Assembly: GCF_010668805.1 (NCBI RefSeq)
Contig: NZ_WUFT01000001.1
Coordinates: 558,001-622,000, forward strand
Direction of reading: 5' to 3'
From: Rhizobium phaseoli
Lineage (GTDB): Bacteria; Pseudomonadota; Alphaproteobacteria; Rhizobiales; Rhizobiaceae
Length of the DNA: 64,000 bases
Shown: one piece after another, positions 44,948 to 53,422 of the stretch
Position numbering within the stretch: position 1 is the first letter of the stretch
Layout: each line of letters starts with the position of its first letter
Notes under the pieces: generated by a model
Seen by the model: the letters and a program-made list of their open reading frames with translations, nothing else
Told to the model about the DNA's origin: nothing
The model's database searches: none
Translations under genes and position numbers: made by a program

Positions 44948-46296
44948 GCGAAGGCGAAAACCACCACCACGGCAAGAACGAGATCATCATCGTCAAGAGA
45001 CATGGCGGCGGTGATCACGATGGCGCCCATGGCGGTGCGTGGAAAATTGCCTATGCCGACTTCATGACGGCGATGATGGCGTTCTTCCTGGTCATGTGGC
45101 TGGTCAACGCCGCCAATGAGGAGACCAAGGCCTCGGTCGCGACCTATTTCAATCCGATCAAGCTCTCCGACGAAAAGCCGACCGAAAAGGGACTGAAGAA
45201 GCCCGTCGACAACGCCGAAGGCGAGGAGAAGCAGGAAAAGTCGAAACAGAAGGAAGAAAATCCGAACGACGGCAAATCGGCGGCGGACGGTGACGACCAG
45301 ACATCGACATCAGGCGACCAGACCAATTATTCCGAGGCCGATTTCTTCGAAAATCCTTATTCGGTTCTCGCCGAAATCGCGCAGGAAGTCGGCCAGCAGG
45401 CCAATGTCAGCGCCAAGGGCGATGGCGGTGCCGCCGATTCCGGCCCGGCCACCGGCGCCGATGGCGGCGAGGCCTATCGTGATCCCTTCGATCCGGATTT
45501 TTGGACGAAGCAGGTCGAGGTCACGACAGCCGGCAAGTCCGCCCCTCCGGGCAAGAACGACGAGCAGGCGGCCGAGAGCGGGACAACCGAGATCGCCAAG
45601 GTCGAGGATATGAAGCCGATACCGCTGACCACCGATCAGAAGGTCGTCGCTCAGGAAACCAAGGAAAACAAAGACTTGGTCGAGGCCAGGGACGGCAAGG
45701 CGCCGGATGACAAAAAGCCCGGCGACAAGAAGGCTGGGGATAAGAAGGCTGGCGATAAGAAGGCCGAAGCGCAAAAGGACGCCGATCATCAGAAGGATGC
45801 CGACAAGAGCGCGGCCGAGACCGAGCAGCAGCAGAAGGAAGCCGAGCAGTTGCAAGAGCAGATCGCCCAGCAGATCGGCGGCGTCGCCGGCAAGCTTGCC
45901 GAAGGCCTGACTGTGACGGCATCCGAAGGCGGATTGCTGGTCAGCATCTCCGACCAGAACGACGATTCGATGTTCAATATCGGTTCTGCGGTTCCACGCC
46001 AGGAGATGGTGCTCGCCATGGAAAAGATCGGCGCGATCCTCAAGGAGAGGGGTGGCGCGGTCGCCATCCGCGGCCACACGGACGGGCGCCCCTACAAGGG
46101 CGGACAGAATGAGAACTGGCGGCTTTCGATGGACCGCGCCCAGAGCGCCTATTACATGCTCGTGCGCGGCGGGTTCGACGAGAAGCGCATCTCCCAGGTC
46201 TCGGGCTTCGCCGACCGTCGGCTGAAGCTGCCGTCCGACCCGTTCAATGCGACCAACCGCCGGATCGAGATTCTGGTGCAGGCGGATCATGGATAA
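44944..46296 (+). CDS. motB: Flagellar stator protein MotB
   Basis: A 450-residue stator subunit that anchors MotA to peptidoglycan. The single helix (YADFMTAMMAFFLVMWLVNA) carries the proton-carrying D39. The C-terminal OmpA-like domain holds GHTDGRPYKGGQNENWRLSM and ends RRIEILVQADHG. Between them lies an unusually long charged linker (about 70-310) rich in Lys/Asp/Glu, with a four-fold 15-bp repeat (45706-45765). The start overlaps the FliH-like gene, and the stop overlaps motC by 8 nt. Confidence 0.96.
   Translation: MSEGENHHHGKNEIIIVKRHGGGDHDGAHGGAWKIAYADFMTAMMAFFLVMWLVNAANEETKASVATYFNPIKLSDEKPTEKGLKKPVDNAEGEEKQEKSKQKEENPNDGKSAADGDDQTSTSGDQTNYSEADFFENPYSVLAEIAQEVGQQANVSAKGDGGAADSGPATGADGGEAYRDPFDPDFWTKQVEVTTAGKSAPPGKNDEQAAESGTTEIAKVEDMKPIPLTTDQKVVAQETKENKDLVEARDGKAPDDKKPGDKKAGDKKAGDKKAEAQKDADHQKDADKSAAETEQQQKEAEQLQEQIAQQIGGVAGKLAEGLTVTASEGGLLVSISDQNDDSMFNIGSAVPRQEMVLAMEKIGAILKERGGAVAIRGHTDGRPYKGGQNENWRLSMDRAQSAYYMLVRGGFDEKRISQVSGFADRRLKLPSDPFNATNRRIEILVQADHG
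45706..45765 (+). repeat. 15-bp tandem repeat within motB
   Basis: Four in-frame 15-bp units, the first diverged (GATGACAAAAAGCCC), the last three near identical (GGCGACAAGAAGGCT and variants). They encode DDKKP, GDKKA, GDKKA and GDKKA in the periplasmic linker. Unit-length change would keep the frame. Confidence 0.8.
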
Positions 46297-47596
46297 CAGG
46301 ATGGCGCGTCGGCAGCATCGCTATGTCGGATTTGTGGCCCTCGGCTTGGCGTTGCTTTCGTCGGCCGCAGGCAGGGCGCAGGATCAGGACGATCTCGAGC
46401 CGTACAAGATGATGCGGTCGCTGCAGTTCGTGCAGGATTCCGTGGTCTCCGGCGATCATTCGGCCGGTGAGATGCAGCGCTTCATGCTGAGCACGATCGA
46501 CGAGCGGTTGCGCAGCGTCGATACATCGGTCTTCGATGACGACCGCAATGTCGACGCAGCGCTGATCTACGCGATGAGCGGCGGCAATCCGCAAACGCTG
46601 GAATATCTGATCGCCCACGACGTCAACGGATATTTCGACAACCGTGTTACCGATGTGCTCAGAAAATATCTGAGCGGCAAGGGGCTGCTCGTCGCCAAGA
46701 CGCTGGAGGAAACCGCCAGGGAATACCGCGACAAGAAGATCGGCCCTTACCTCGCACTGATCGGCGGCAACGTGCTGATTGCGACGAAGCCGACTGATGC
46801 ACTGGATCTCTACGACCAGGCGCGCCTTGCTGCGCCGGGTACGATCGTCGAGGAAGCGGCGCTGCGCCGCTCGGTCGCCATCTGCGTCGACAAGGGCATG
46901 CTCGACAGGGGAATGGCCTATTCTCAGCGTTATATCAGGCGCTTCCTGCATTCGCCCTATGCCAGCCAGTTCGCCGATCTTTTCGTCACGCTCGTCGTCG
47001 GCCACGATCACGACGTGAAGCCACAGGATGTCATCGACATCCTGTCCTTCATGGACCCGCCGCGCCAGCGCGAGGTCTATCTGCGCATCGCCCGCGCTGC
47101 CGCGATCGCGGGTAAGCCGGAGCTGGCCCACATGGCGGTCGAGCGTGTGCAGTCGCTTGGCGGCGGCACCGACAATGCCTTCGGTCCGCTGGCGAATTTC
47201 TATGGCGGCATGGCCGGCCTTCCCACCGAGGATATCGACCGGGCGGCGAAGAATGTCAGCGACATCGCCGGCAACACGCTTTCACCGCGCGATCAGGCGC
47301 TGCAGGACGCGGCGCGATCGGTTGCCGAGCAGATCCTGCGCGCTCCCGACCCGGCAAGCCTGACGCAAGTCTCAAACCCTAACACATCTAATCAAGAAAT
47401 CACTTCTGAAAAGGCTGCGGCTATAGTGACGCAACCGGGAGCGCCAGGCGCGCTTCCCGAGCCTGTTCCGGGAGGTGTGGCATCGACTGGCCAGAGCCAG
47501 GGTACCGACCCCTCATTCAACGCATTTGTGACGACCAATCGGTCCAAGCTCGACGAGATCGACGGTCTTCTGGCGCAGGAAGGCAACGAACAATGA
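46289..47596 (+). CDS. motC: Periplasmic motility protein MotC
   Basis: A 435-residue periplasmic protein. The start at 46289 (MDNRMARRQHRYVG) overlaps the end of motB by 8 nt; an ATG at 46301 is the alternative. A signal peptide (YVGFVALGLALLSSAAGRAQ) is followed by a helical body. In Sinorhizobium meliloti MotC binds MotB in the periplasm and is needed for motor rotation; the length and place are the same here. The stop overlaps fliK (ATGA). MotE, its likely chaperone, is encoded at 34659. Confidence 0.9.
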   Translation: MDNRMARRQHRYVGFVALGLALLSSAAGRAQDQDDLEPYKMMRSLQFVQDSVVSGDHSAGEMQRFMLSTIDERLRSVDTSVFDDDRNVDAALIYAMSGGNPQTLEYLIAHDVNGYFDNRVTDVLRKYLSGKGLLVAKTLEETAREYRDKKIGPYLALIGGNVLIATKPTDALDLYDQARLAAPGTIVEEAALRRSVAICVDKGMLDRGMAYSQRYIRRFLHSPYASQFADLFVTLVVGHDHDVKPQDVIDILSFMDPPRQREVYLRIARAAAIAGKPELAHMAVERVQSLGGGTDNAFGPLANFYGGMAGLPTEDIDRAAKNVSDIAGNTLSPRDQALQDAARSVAEQILRAPDPASLTQVSNPNTSNQEITSEKAAAIVTQPGAPGALPEPVPGGVASTGQSQGTDPSFNAFVTTNRSKLDEIDGLLAQEGNEQ

Positions 47597-49026
47597 TGGA
47601 TATGAGCGTTTCCGGCGGAGCCGCCGGTGCGGAGTCCGCCGCGATTGCGAAATCTGCGCGACCGACCGGAAAAGACGATGCGGCCGGCCAAAAGAATGGC
47701 TTCTCCGACGCGCTTGCCAAGGCAAGCGGCGGTACCGCCAATGACGACGCCGACGATGCGCAGCCGGATCAGAGTGCGGTTGCTGATGGCAGCGCCGAGA
47801 AAGTGGCGCGGACGATCCGCGGCCGCAACAGCGCAAAACCGTTGATCGATCTCGGCGACGCCGCGCTGAAGGCGCAGGCTGGGGTGCAGCCGGAAACGAT
47901 CGCCAATGCCGAAAAGGTCGCGGCAAAGCCTGGAAAGGCCGCGGTCAAAATGCCGGCGGATCTTGCCTTCGGCAAGCTCGACCCAAAGGACCGCTCGGCA
48001 GACGAGGTCGTTCAGGCAGCCAAGGGCGGCAAACACGCTAGGGCCGACGCGTTGGACACCGACACGGACAAGGACGGCGACGATGATGACGGCGGCATTT
48101 CCGATGTCCTCGGCTTGCTGAAGCAGGAACCGACCGACGGGGCGGTCGCTTTATCGACGGCAGCAGGCGCGCATCACACCTCCGCCAAAGCCGGTGAAGT
48201 CAAACCTGACGGCAAGAAGCTCGATGGTATCGAAGCCAAGGCAGGCGGCCATGCGTCGGACGCCCTGGCGGCCGTCAGCGGCAAGGCGGATGACGTCAAG
48301 GTTCCCGGATCGGAGAATGCCGAAGCCGCCGACGGCAGGACGTTCAGGATCAGCCGCGCCGATGGCCGAGGCGTGTCGATGGATGTGCACCTCGGCACCG
48401 ATCAGGCCGGGCCGAAGGACGGCTCGAAGAAGGCCGATGTTGAAAATGTTTCGGTCCTTGAATCGCGCCGCTATATCGGCCTGATGCAGAATTCGAATTC
48501 CGCGTCCGTCACTGCCGCTCTCTCCGGAGATTCCGAATGGGCGCGTGCCATGGAGCCGAGCTCGGCACTCTCCAACGCGGCTGAATGGACGAGCACCGGC
48601 AAGGTGGTCAATACGTTGAAGATCCAGATGAACCCGCTCGATCTCGGCTTGGTGACGGCGACCATGCGCCTGTCCGGTGATGCCCTCAACATCGACCTCA
48701 AGGTCGAAACCGGCGCGGCGTATCGTCAGATGAAGGAAGATCACGGCAAGATTCTCGAAGCTCTGCGCAGCCAAGGCTACGCCGTCGACAACGTCACCAT
48801 CAGCATGGCGCCGGTCGAGCGTAGCGACGCCGGCAACCAGGCCGGCAGCCAAAGCCAGGCCTCCCAGCAGCAGTCGCTCCCTCAGCAGGGGCAGGGCGGC
48901 GAGGCGCGCGAGCGCCACAATCAGACGACACAGCGGACGGATGGGGGCTTCAATGGCGCAGGCGAGACCGGTATTGAAGACGCTTCTGCTGGCCGTAGCG
49001 GCGGCGCTGGCGGCGTTTACCTCTGA
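47593..49026 (+). CDS. fliK: Flagellar hook-length control protein FliK (formerly MotD)
   Basis: A 477-residue protein. The first 300 residues are disordered, rich in Ala/Asp/Lys, as in FliK rulers. The C-terminal domain (KVVNTLKIQMNPLDLGLVTA, then GDALNIDLKVETGAAYRQMK) matches the FliK C-domain that meets FlhB to switch export. The gene was first called motD in rhizobia. It overlaps motC by four bases. Its last 74 bases overlap the lytic transglycosylase gene in another frame. Confidence 0.9.
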   Translation: MMDMSVSGGAAGAESAAIAKSARPTGKDDAAGQKNGFSDALAKASGGTANDDADDAQPDQSAVADGSAEKVARTIRGRNSAKPLIDLGDAALKAQAGVQPETIANAEKVAAKPGKAAVKMPADLAFGKLDPKDRSADEVVQAAKGGKHARADALDTDTDKDGDDDDGGISDVLGLLKQEPTDGAVALSTAAGAHHTSAKAGEVKPDGKKLDGIEAKAGGHASDALAAVSGKADDVKVPGSENAEAADGRTFRISRADGRGVSMDVHLGTDQAGPKDGSKKADVENVSVLESRRYIGLMQNSNSASVTAALSGDSEWARAMEPSSALSNAAEWTSTGKVVNTLKIQMNPLDLGLVTATMRLSGDALNIDLKVETGAAYRQMKEDHGKILEALRSQGYAVDNVTISMAPVERSDAGNQAGSQSQASQQQSLPQQGQGGEARERHNQTTQRTDGGFNGAGETGIEDASAGRSGGAGGVYL

Positions 49027-49531
49027 GGCGGTCGCCTCTACCGGTGCCTGCGAGCGCGAAATCCAGTCCGCAGCTGCCAAGTACGGCATCCCGGAGGGCA
49101 TCCTCTATTCGGTCGGGCTGACGGAGACCGGACGCAAGGGCTCGCTTTATCCCTACGCCATGAACGTCGAAGGCAAGGCGATCTTTCCGCCCTCGGAGCA
49201 GGATGCAATGAGGCAGTTCGATGTCGCCCGCAGCGGCGGCGCCAAGCTCATCGACATCGGCTGCATGCAGATCAACCACTATTATCATGGCGAAAATTTC
49301 GGCTCGGCCGAAGATATGTTCGACCCGCATCGCAATGTGGAGTATGCGGCGAAATTCCTGCGCAACCTGCATGACCGTCACGAGACATGGACAATGGCGG
49401 TAGCAAGATACCACGCAGGCCCCAACAACGACCCCGCGCAGAAGCAATATGTCTGCCGCGTTATCGCCAATCTGGTCGCTACGGGCTACGGCAAGTGGAC
49501 TCCCAATGCGAGTAACTTTTGCCGAAATTGA
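48953..49531 (+). CDS. Lytic transglycosylase, probably for flagellar rod passage
   Basis: A 192-residue secreted enzyme of the SLT type that cleaves peptidoglycan. The signal peptide runs to about residue 29 (LLLAVAAALAAFTSEAVAS). The catalytic Glu is E58 (LYSVGLTETG), and the family's DIGCMQINHYYHGENF and AVARYHAGPNND follow. The ATG at 48953 lies inside fliK, so the two genes overlap by 74 nt. The rod-binding FlgJ of this cluster (59477) lacks a muramidase domain, and this enzyme is the likely partner, as with SltF in Rhodobacter sphaeroides. The pairing is inference. Confidence 0.85.
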   Translation: MAQARPVLKTLLLAVAAALAAFTSEAVASTGACEREIQSAAAKYGIPEGILYSVGLTETGRKGSLYPYAMNVEGKAIFPPSEQDAMRQFDVARSGGAKLIDIGCMQINHYYHGENFGSAEDMFDPHRNVEYAAKFLRNLHDRHETWTMAVARYHAGPNNDPAQKQYVCRVIANLVATGYGKWTPNASNFCRN

Positions 49532-49555
49532 CTCAACTAAAGATGGAAGTGGCCT

Positions 49556-49579
49556 ATTGTGACGAAACTGTGTCACAAT
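49556..49579. promoter_or_regulatory. Palindromic operator-like site upstream of rem
   Basis: ATTGTGAC, eight bases, GTCACAAT: a perfect 8-bp inverted repeat with an 8-nt spacer, 24 nt after the transglycosylase stop. There is no T-tail, so it is not a terminator. The spacer is too long for a standard CRP/FNR site (TGTGA-N6-TCACA). The factor is unknown. Confidence 0.45.
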
Positions 49580-49607
49580 ATGGCAGGAATCCGGCATGAA
49601 TCACCTG

Positions 49608-49628
49608 CGCAAGTCTTAATTAAGAGAC
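49608..49628 (+). promoter_or_regulatory. Candidate CGCAAG box upstream of rem
   Basis: CCTGCGCAAG ends at 49613, followed by nine bases. The first box base pair context differs from the others (CTGCGCAAG). It overlaps the CtrA-like site at 49620-49634, so the two factors could compete or cooperate. Confidence 0.4.
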
Positions 49629-49634
49629 CGTTAA
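49620..49634 (+). promoter_or_regulatory. CtrA-like box upstream of rem
   Basis: TTAA, seven bases (GAGACCG), TTAA: a perfect match to the CtrA pattern, 178 nt before the rem start. Confidence 0.5.
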
Positions 49635-49811
49635 CTTTTCCACGAAATTTTGGTGTGCATAAACCGTTCCACCCACTAGATATAGATCAAATCGCCACAC
49701 GGATCTTAATCAATTATTAGTTTCTGCCATTAACTTTAACGAGTTGTCGCCGATTCGTGCGATTCGTACCCATGGATCATCGAAGTGCCACACTGATTCG
49801 GAGGCGGACGA

Positions 49812-50483
49812 ATGATCGTCGTGGTTGATGAGCGTGAGCTCGTAAAAGATGGATACACATCTCTGTTTGGCCGTGAGGGCATTCCCTCCACCGGCTTTGA
49901 TCCGACGGAATTTGGCGAGTGGGTACAGACCGCTGCCGATTCCGATATAGCGGCAGTCGAGGCCTTCCTGATCGGTCAGGGTCAGCGTAACTACGAACTG
50001 CCCCGGGCGATCCGGGACCGGTCGATGGCGCCGGTGATTGCGGTCAGCGACCAGCACTCGTTGGAAAACACCCTTGCACTGTTCGATTGCGGCGTCGACG
50101 ACGTGGTGCGCAAACCGGTGCATCCTCGCGAAATCCTCGCAAGGGCGGCTGCGATCCGGCGCCGGCTGAAGGCGATCGCCAACTACACCGAGATCGGCGG
50201 GATCCGTGTTTTCTCGGATGGTCGTGACCCCGAGATCAACGGCGAAGTCTTCGCGCTTCCCCGGCGCGAGCGCCGTATCCTCGAATATTTGATCGCCAAT
50301 CGCGGTCGCCGGGTTACCAAGACCCAGATCTTCAACGCCATCTACGGCATCTTCGATGAAGAGGTCGAGGAGAACGTCGTCGAAAGCCACATCTCGAAGC
50401 TGCGCAAGAAGCTGCGCAAAAAGCTCGGCGTCGATCCGGTCGATTCCAAGCGCTTCCTTGGTTACTGCATCGATTGGTCCTGA
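49812..50483 (+). CDS. rem: OmpR-family motility activator Rem
   Basis: A 223-residue regulator. Residues 1-120 are a degenerate receiver: the acidic pair is reduced to one Asp and a Glu (VDERE), and the phosphorylation strand reads [10 protein letters not shown] with Glu in place of Asp. Residues 130-222 are a winged helix ([20 protein letters not shown], then [19 protein letters not shown]). Rem is the mid-level activator of rhizobial flagellar genes, under VisNR, and works without phosphorylation. It lies before flgE with its own upstream region (49532-49811), which holds an operator-like palindrome, a CGCAAG box and a CtrA-like site. Confidence 0.93.
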   Translation: MIVVVDERELVKDGYTSLFGREGIPSTGFDPTEFGEWVQTAADSDIAAVEAFLIGQGQRNYELPRAIRDRSMAPVIAVSDQHSLENTLALFDCGVDDVVRKPVHPREILARAAAIRRRLKAIANYTEIGGIRVFSDGRDPEINGEVFALPRRERRILEYLIANRGRRVTKTQIFNAIYGIFDEEVEENVVESHISKLRKKLRKKLGVDPVDSKRFLGYCIDWS

Positions 50484-50557
50484 TTTTTCCGGCCGGGCGG
50501 CGGCGCCCGGCTGAACCTCGATATTGGCCTCGCAGCGCGCCATCACAGACAGCTTCA

Positions 50558-50578
50558 CGCAAGGCCCGACAAATACTC
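50558..50578 (+). promoter_or_regulatory. Candidate promoter of the flgE operon (CGCAAG box)
   Basis: CTTCACGCAAG ends at 50563, nine bases, then ATACTC. It lies 47 nt before flgE, in the 126-nt gap after rem. Confidence 0.5.
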
Positions 50579-50609
50579 TCGAGCTTAACAGGTAAAACGA
50601 GGTTTTCAG

Positions 50610-51911
50610 ATGAGCATTTTCGGCAGCATGAAGACGGCAGTATCGGGGATGAACGCACAGGCGAACCGCCTCAGCACCGTCGCCGACAATATCGCCAACG
50701 TTAACACCTCCGGCTACAAGGCGGTGTCGACGAGCTTCTCGTCGCTGGTCCTGCCTTCCTCGGGCGGCAACTACAACTCCGGCGGCGTTCAAAGCTCGGT
50801 CCGCCAGGCCGTCTCCGACCAGGGCGATATTTCCTACACCACTTCGAGCACCGACCTTGCGATCTCGGGTGACGGCTTCTTCATCGTCCAGGGCGCTGAC
50901 GGCACGCCGGTTCTGACCCGCGCCGGCGATTTCCAGAAGGACGATGAAGGCAATCTCGTCAACGCCGCCGGCTTCCAACTGATGGGCTATTCCTACGACT
51001 CTGGCTCTCCAGCCGTCGTCGTCAACGGCTTCGACGGCCTCGTTCCCATTAACGTTACTCAGGATGGCCTGACCGCCATCGCCTCGACATCAGGGGTCTT
51101 CAAAGGCAACCTCGATTCCAACGCCAAGGTCGCTCCGGTTGCTCCTGCGACGCTGCCGAGCGCCAACCTCGCCACCACGACAACCGACACCAAGAAGGTC
51201 TCGATGGTGGCCTATGACCGCCTCGGCAATAAGGTGATGTACGACTTCTATTTCACCAAGACCTCAGTCGCAGCAGCCCCGCCGCCGGCACCTCCGGCTA
51301 CGGCTGCCAGCTGGCAAGTGTCGATGTTCCGTAACGCCGATGCTGCGGTGGGCGGCAACACCTCTTTCCCCTACACGACTGCCTCTGTCGGCACCGGAAC
51401 ACTCAACTTCGACGCCAACGGCAAATTGACCACGGGCGGCGCCGTTAACATCGTCGATCCGGTGACCGGACAGACGATCGCCATGGATTTCTCCGCTTTC
51501 ACGCAGCTCGGCGCCGACTTTTCCGGTACCGGTACGCCGAACGGCCAGGCGGCGACGCCGGTCAAGGATGTCACGATCGACGGCGACGGCATCGTCTATG
51601 CCAAGTATGAAGACGGCAGCACCAAGCCGCTCTACCGTATCCCGCTGGCAAACGTGGCAAGCCCCGACAAGCTGACGCTGATGAGCGGCAACGTCTACAG
51701 CGCCAACGGCCAGTCGGGCGTGACCGTCACGGGCTTCCCGCAGACCAACGGCCTCGGCACAATCAAGTCGGGCGCTCTCGAAGGTTCGAACGTCGACCTC
51801 GCCGGCGAGTTGACCGAGATGATCGAATCGCAGCGCAGCTATACCGCCAATTCCAAGGTCTTCCAGACGGGTTCCGACATCATGGACGTTCTCGTCAACC
51901 TCAAGAGATAA
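50610..51911 (+). CDS. flgE: Flagellar hook protein FlgE
   Basis: A 433-residue hook subunit. The rod/hook N-terminus (LSTVADNIANVNTSGYKAVS) and C-terminal coil (EGSNVDLAGELTEMIESQRS) are present. The middle is Ala/Thr-rich, with a short Pro run (AAAPPPAPPATAAS) near residue 225. It is the first gene of a long run from hook to export genes and sits 126 nt after rem. Confidence 0.96.
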   Translation: MSIFGSMKTAVSGMNAQANRLSTVADNIANVNTSGYKAVSTSFSSLVLPSSGGNYNSGGVQSSVRQAVSDQGDISYTTSSTDLAISGDGFFIVQGADGTPVLTRAGDFQKDDEGNLVNAAGFQLMGYSYDSGSPAVVVNGFDGLVPINVTQDGLTAIASTSGVFKGNLDSNAKVAPVAPATLPSANLATTTTDTKKVSMVAYDRLGNKVMYDFYFTKTSVAAAPPPAPPATAASWQVSMFRNADAAVGGNTSFPYTTASVGTGTLNFDANGKLTTGGAVNIVDPVTGQTIAMDFSAFTQLGADFSGTGTPNGQAATPVKDVTIDGDGIVYAKYEDGSTKPLYRIPLANVASPDKLTLMSGNVYSANGQSGVTVTGFPQTNGLGTIKSGALEGSNVDLAGELTEMIESQRSYTANSKVFQTGSDIMDVLVNLKR

Positions 51912-51931
51912 GCAGGGGTAACGAGTAAGCC

Positions 51932-53419
51932 ATGTCGCTCACATCCGCACTTAATACCGCGCAGAACATATTCAACAATACCGGCACGCAGAGCAGTGTC
52001 GTATCGAACAATATCTCGAATGTGGGCAACAAAGATTACGTGCGCCGGCAGGCGATGCTCACCACGTCCTTGAACGGCGCGCAGGTCGTCAAGATCGACC
52101 GGGCACAGGAAGATGCCCTGTTGCGGCAATATCTGAAGTCCTCCTCTCAGGACAGCGCCCAGCAGGCCCTGCTCGGCGGTCTCGAGGACCTCAAGTCGAT
52201 CATGGGTGGCAACGACTATGAAACGTCGCCATCCACCTATCTCGGGGTTTTCCAGCAGAAGCTTCAGGCTTTTCGCACGACGCCGGGCAGCACCGTCGCC
52301 GCCCAAGGCGCCATCACTGCCGCCCAGGACGTTGCCACCTCGCTGAACAACGCGTCGAGTTCCGTTCAGGACGTCCGCGCCAACGCCGACAAGCAGATCG
52401 CCACCAATGTCGATACGCTGAATACGCTGCTTAGCCAGTTCGAGAAGGCCAACAATGCGGTGAAGACCGCCACGGCCTCGGGTGCGGATGCCTCAGGCGC
52501 TCTCGACGAACGTGAGAAGGCTCTCAAGCAGATTTCGCAGATCGTCGGCGTCAACACGACGACACGCGACAACAATGACATGGTGCTGAGCACCTCCGAC
52601 GGGACAATCCTTTTCGAGACGGTCCCGCGAAAGGTGACGTTCAAGTCTCAGGATGTCTATACCGCCACCACTCTCGGCAATTCGGTTTATATCGACGGTG
52701 TCGCACTTCCGCGCGGCAGCGGATCGACGACGACGGCGCAGGGGAGCCTCCAGTCGCTGCTCCAAGTCCGCGATGAGATCGCCCCGAACTTCCAGAAACA
52801 GCTCGACGAAATCGCCCGAGGCATGGTTTCGCTCTTCAAGGAGCAGAACACGGCAGCCGGGCCGACCTATGTGCCCGGCCTCTTTACCTGGAGCGGCGGC
52901 ACGGTCGATACCGGCGCCACCGCGGTTGCAGGCATGGCGGCGACCATCACCGTCAGCAGCCGCGTTATCACCTCGCAGGGCGGCGATCCCATGCGCCTGC
53001 GCGATGGCGGCGTCAACGCCAACGGCCTCGTCCTCAATCCCACCGGCCTCAGCGGTTATACGACGGAACTCGATCGCCTCTATACGGCGCTGGGCTCTGA
53101 CATCGATTTCGACCCGGCAGCAGGACCGGCGGTCGGTTTCGACGCTACGACGGGCATCGATTCCAACGTCAGCATCATGGAATATGCCACCAATTCCCTC
53201 GGCTGGCTCGAACAGTACCGCAGCAACGCCACGACGGCGGCGGAGAACACCTCGGCGGCGCTGTCGCGCTCCGACGAAGCCTATTCCAATGAGACCGGCG
53301 TCAATCTCGACGAGGAACTGACGCTGCTCCTCGACATAGAGCAGTCCTACAAGGCAGCGACCAAGATCCTTAACGCTGTCGACGAAATGCTGAAGTCATT
53401 GCTGGATATTGCGAGTTAA
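51932..53419 (+). CDS. flgK: Hook-filament junction protein FlgK
   Basis: A 495-residue first junction protein. The N-terminus (ALNTAQNIFNNTGTQSSVVS, then NNISNVGNKDYVRRQ) and C-terminal coil (NLDEELTLLLDIEQSYKAAT) are conserved. It starts 20 nt after flgE and precedes flgL by 3 nt. Its likely chaperone, FlgN, may be the protein at 60163. Confidence 0.95.
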   Translation: MSLTSALNTAQNIFNNTGTQSSVVSNNISNVGNKDYVRRQAMLTTSLNGAQVVKIDRAQEDALLRQYLKSSSQDSAQQALLGGLEDLKSIMGGNDYETSPSTYLGVFQQKLQAFRTTPGSTVAAQGAITAAQDVATSLNNASSSVQDVRANADKQIATNVDTLNTLLSQFEKANNAVKTATASGADASGALDEREKALKQISQIVGVNTTTRDNNDMVLSTSDGTILFETVPRKVTFKSQDVYTATTLGNSVYIDGVALPRGSGSTTTAQGSLQSLLQVRDEIAPNFQKQLDEIARGMVSLFKEQNTAAGPTYVPGLFTWSGGTVDTGATAVAGMAATITVSSRVITSQGGDPMRLRDGGVNANGLVLNPTGLSGYTTELDRLYTALGSDIDFDPAAGPAVGFDATTGIDSNVSIMEYATNSLGWLEQYRSNATTAAENTSAALSRSDEAYSNETGVNLDEELTLLLDIEQSYKAATKILNAVDEMLKSLLDIAS

Positions 53420-53422
53420 GCC

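Noticed and set aside
49556-49579. CRP/FNR-type operator
   Set aside because: TGTGA and TCACA are 10 nt apart, not 6.
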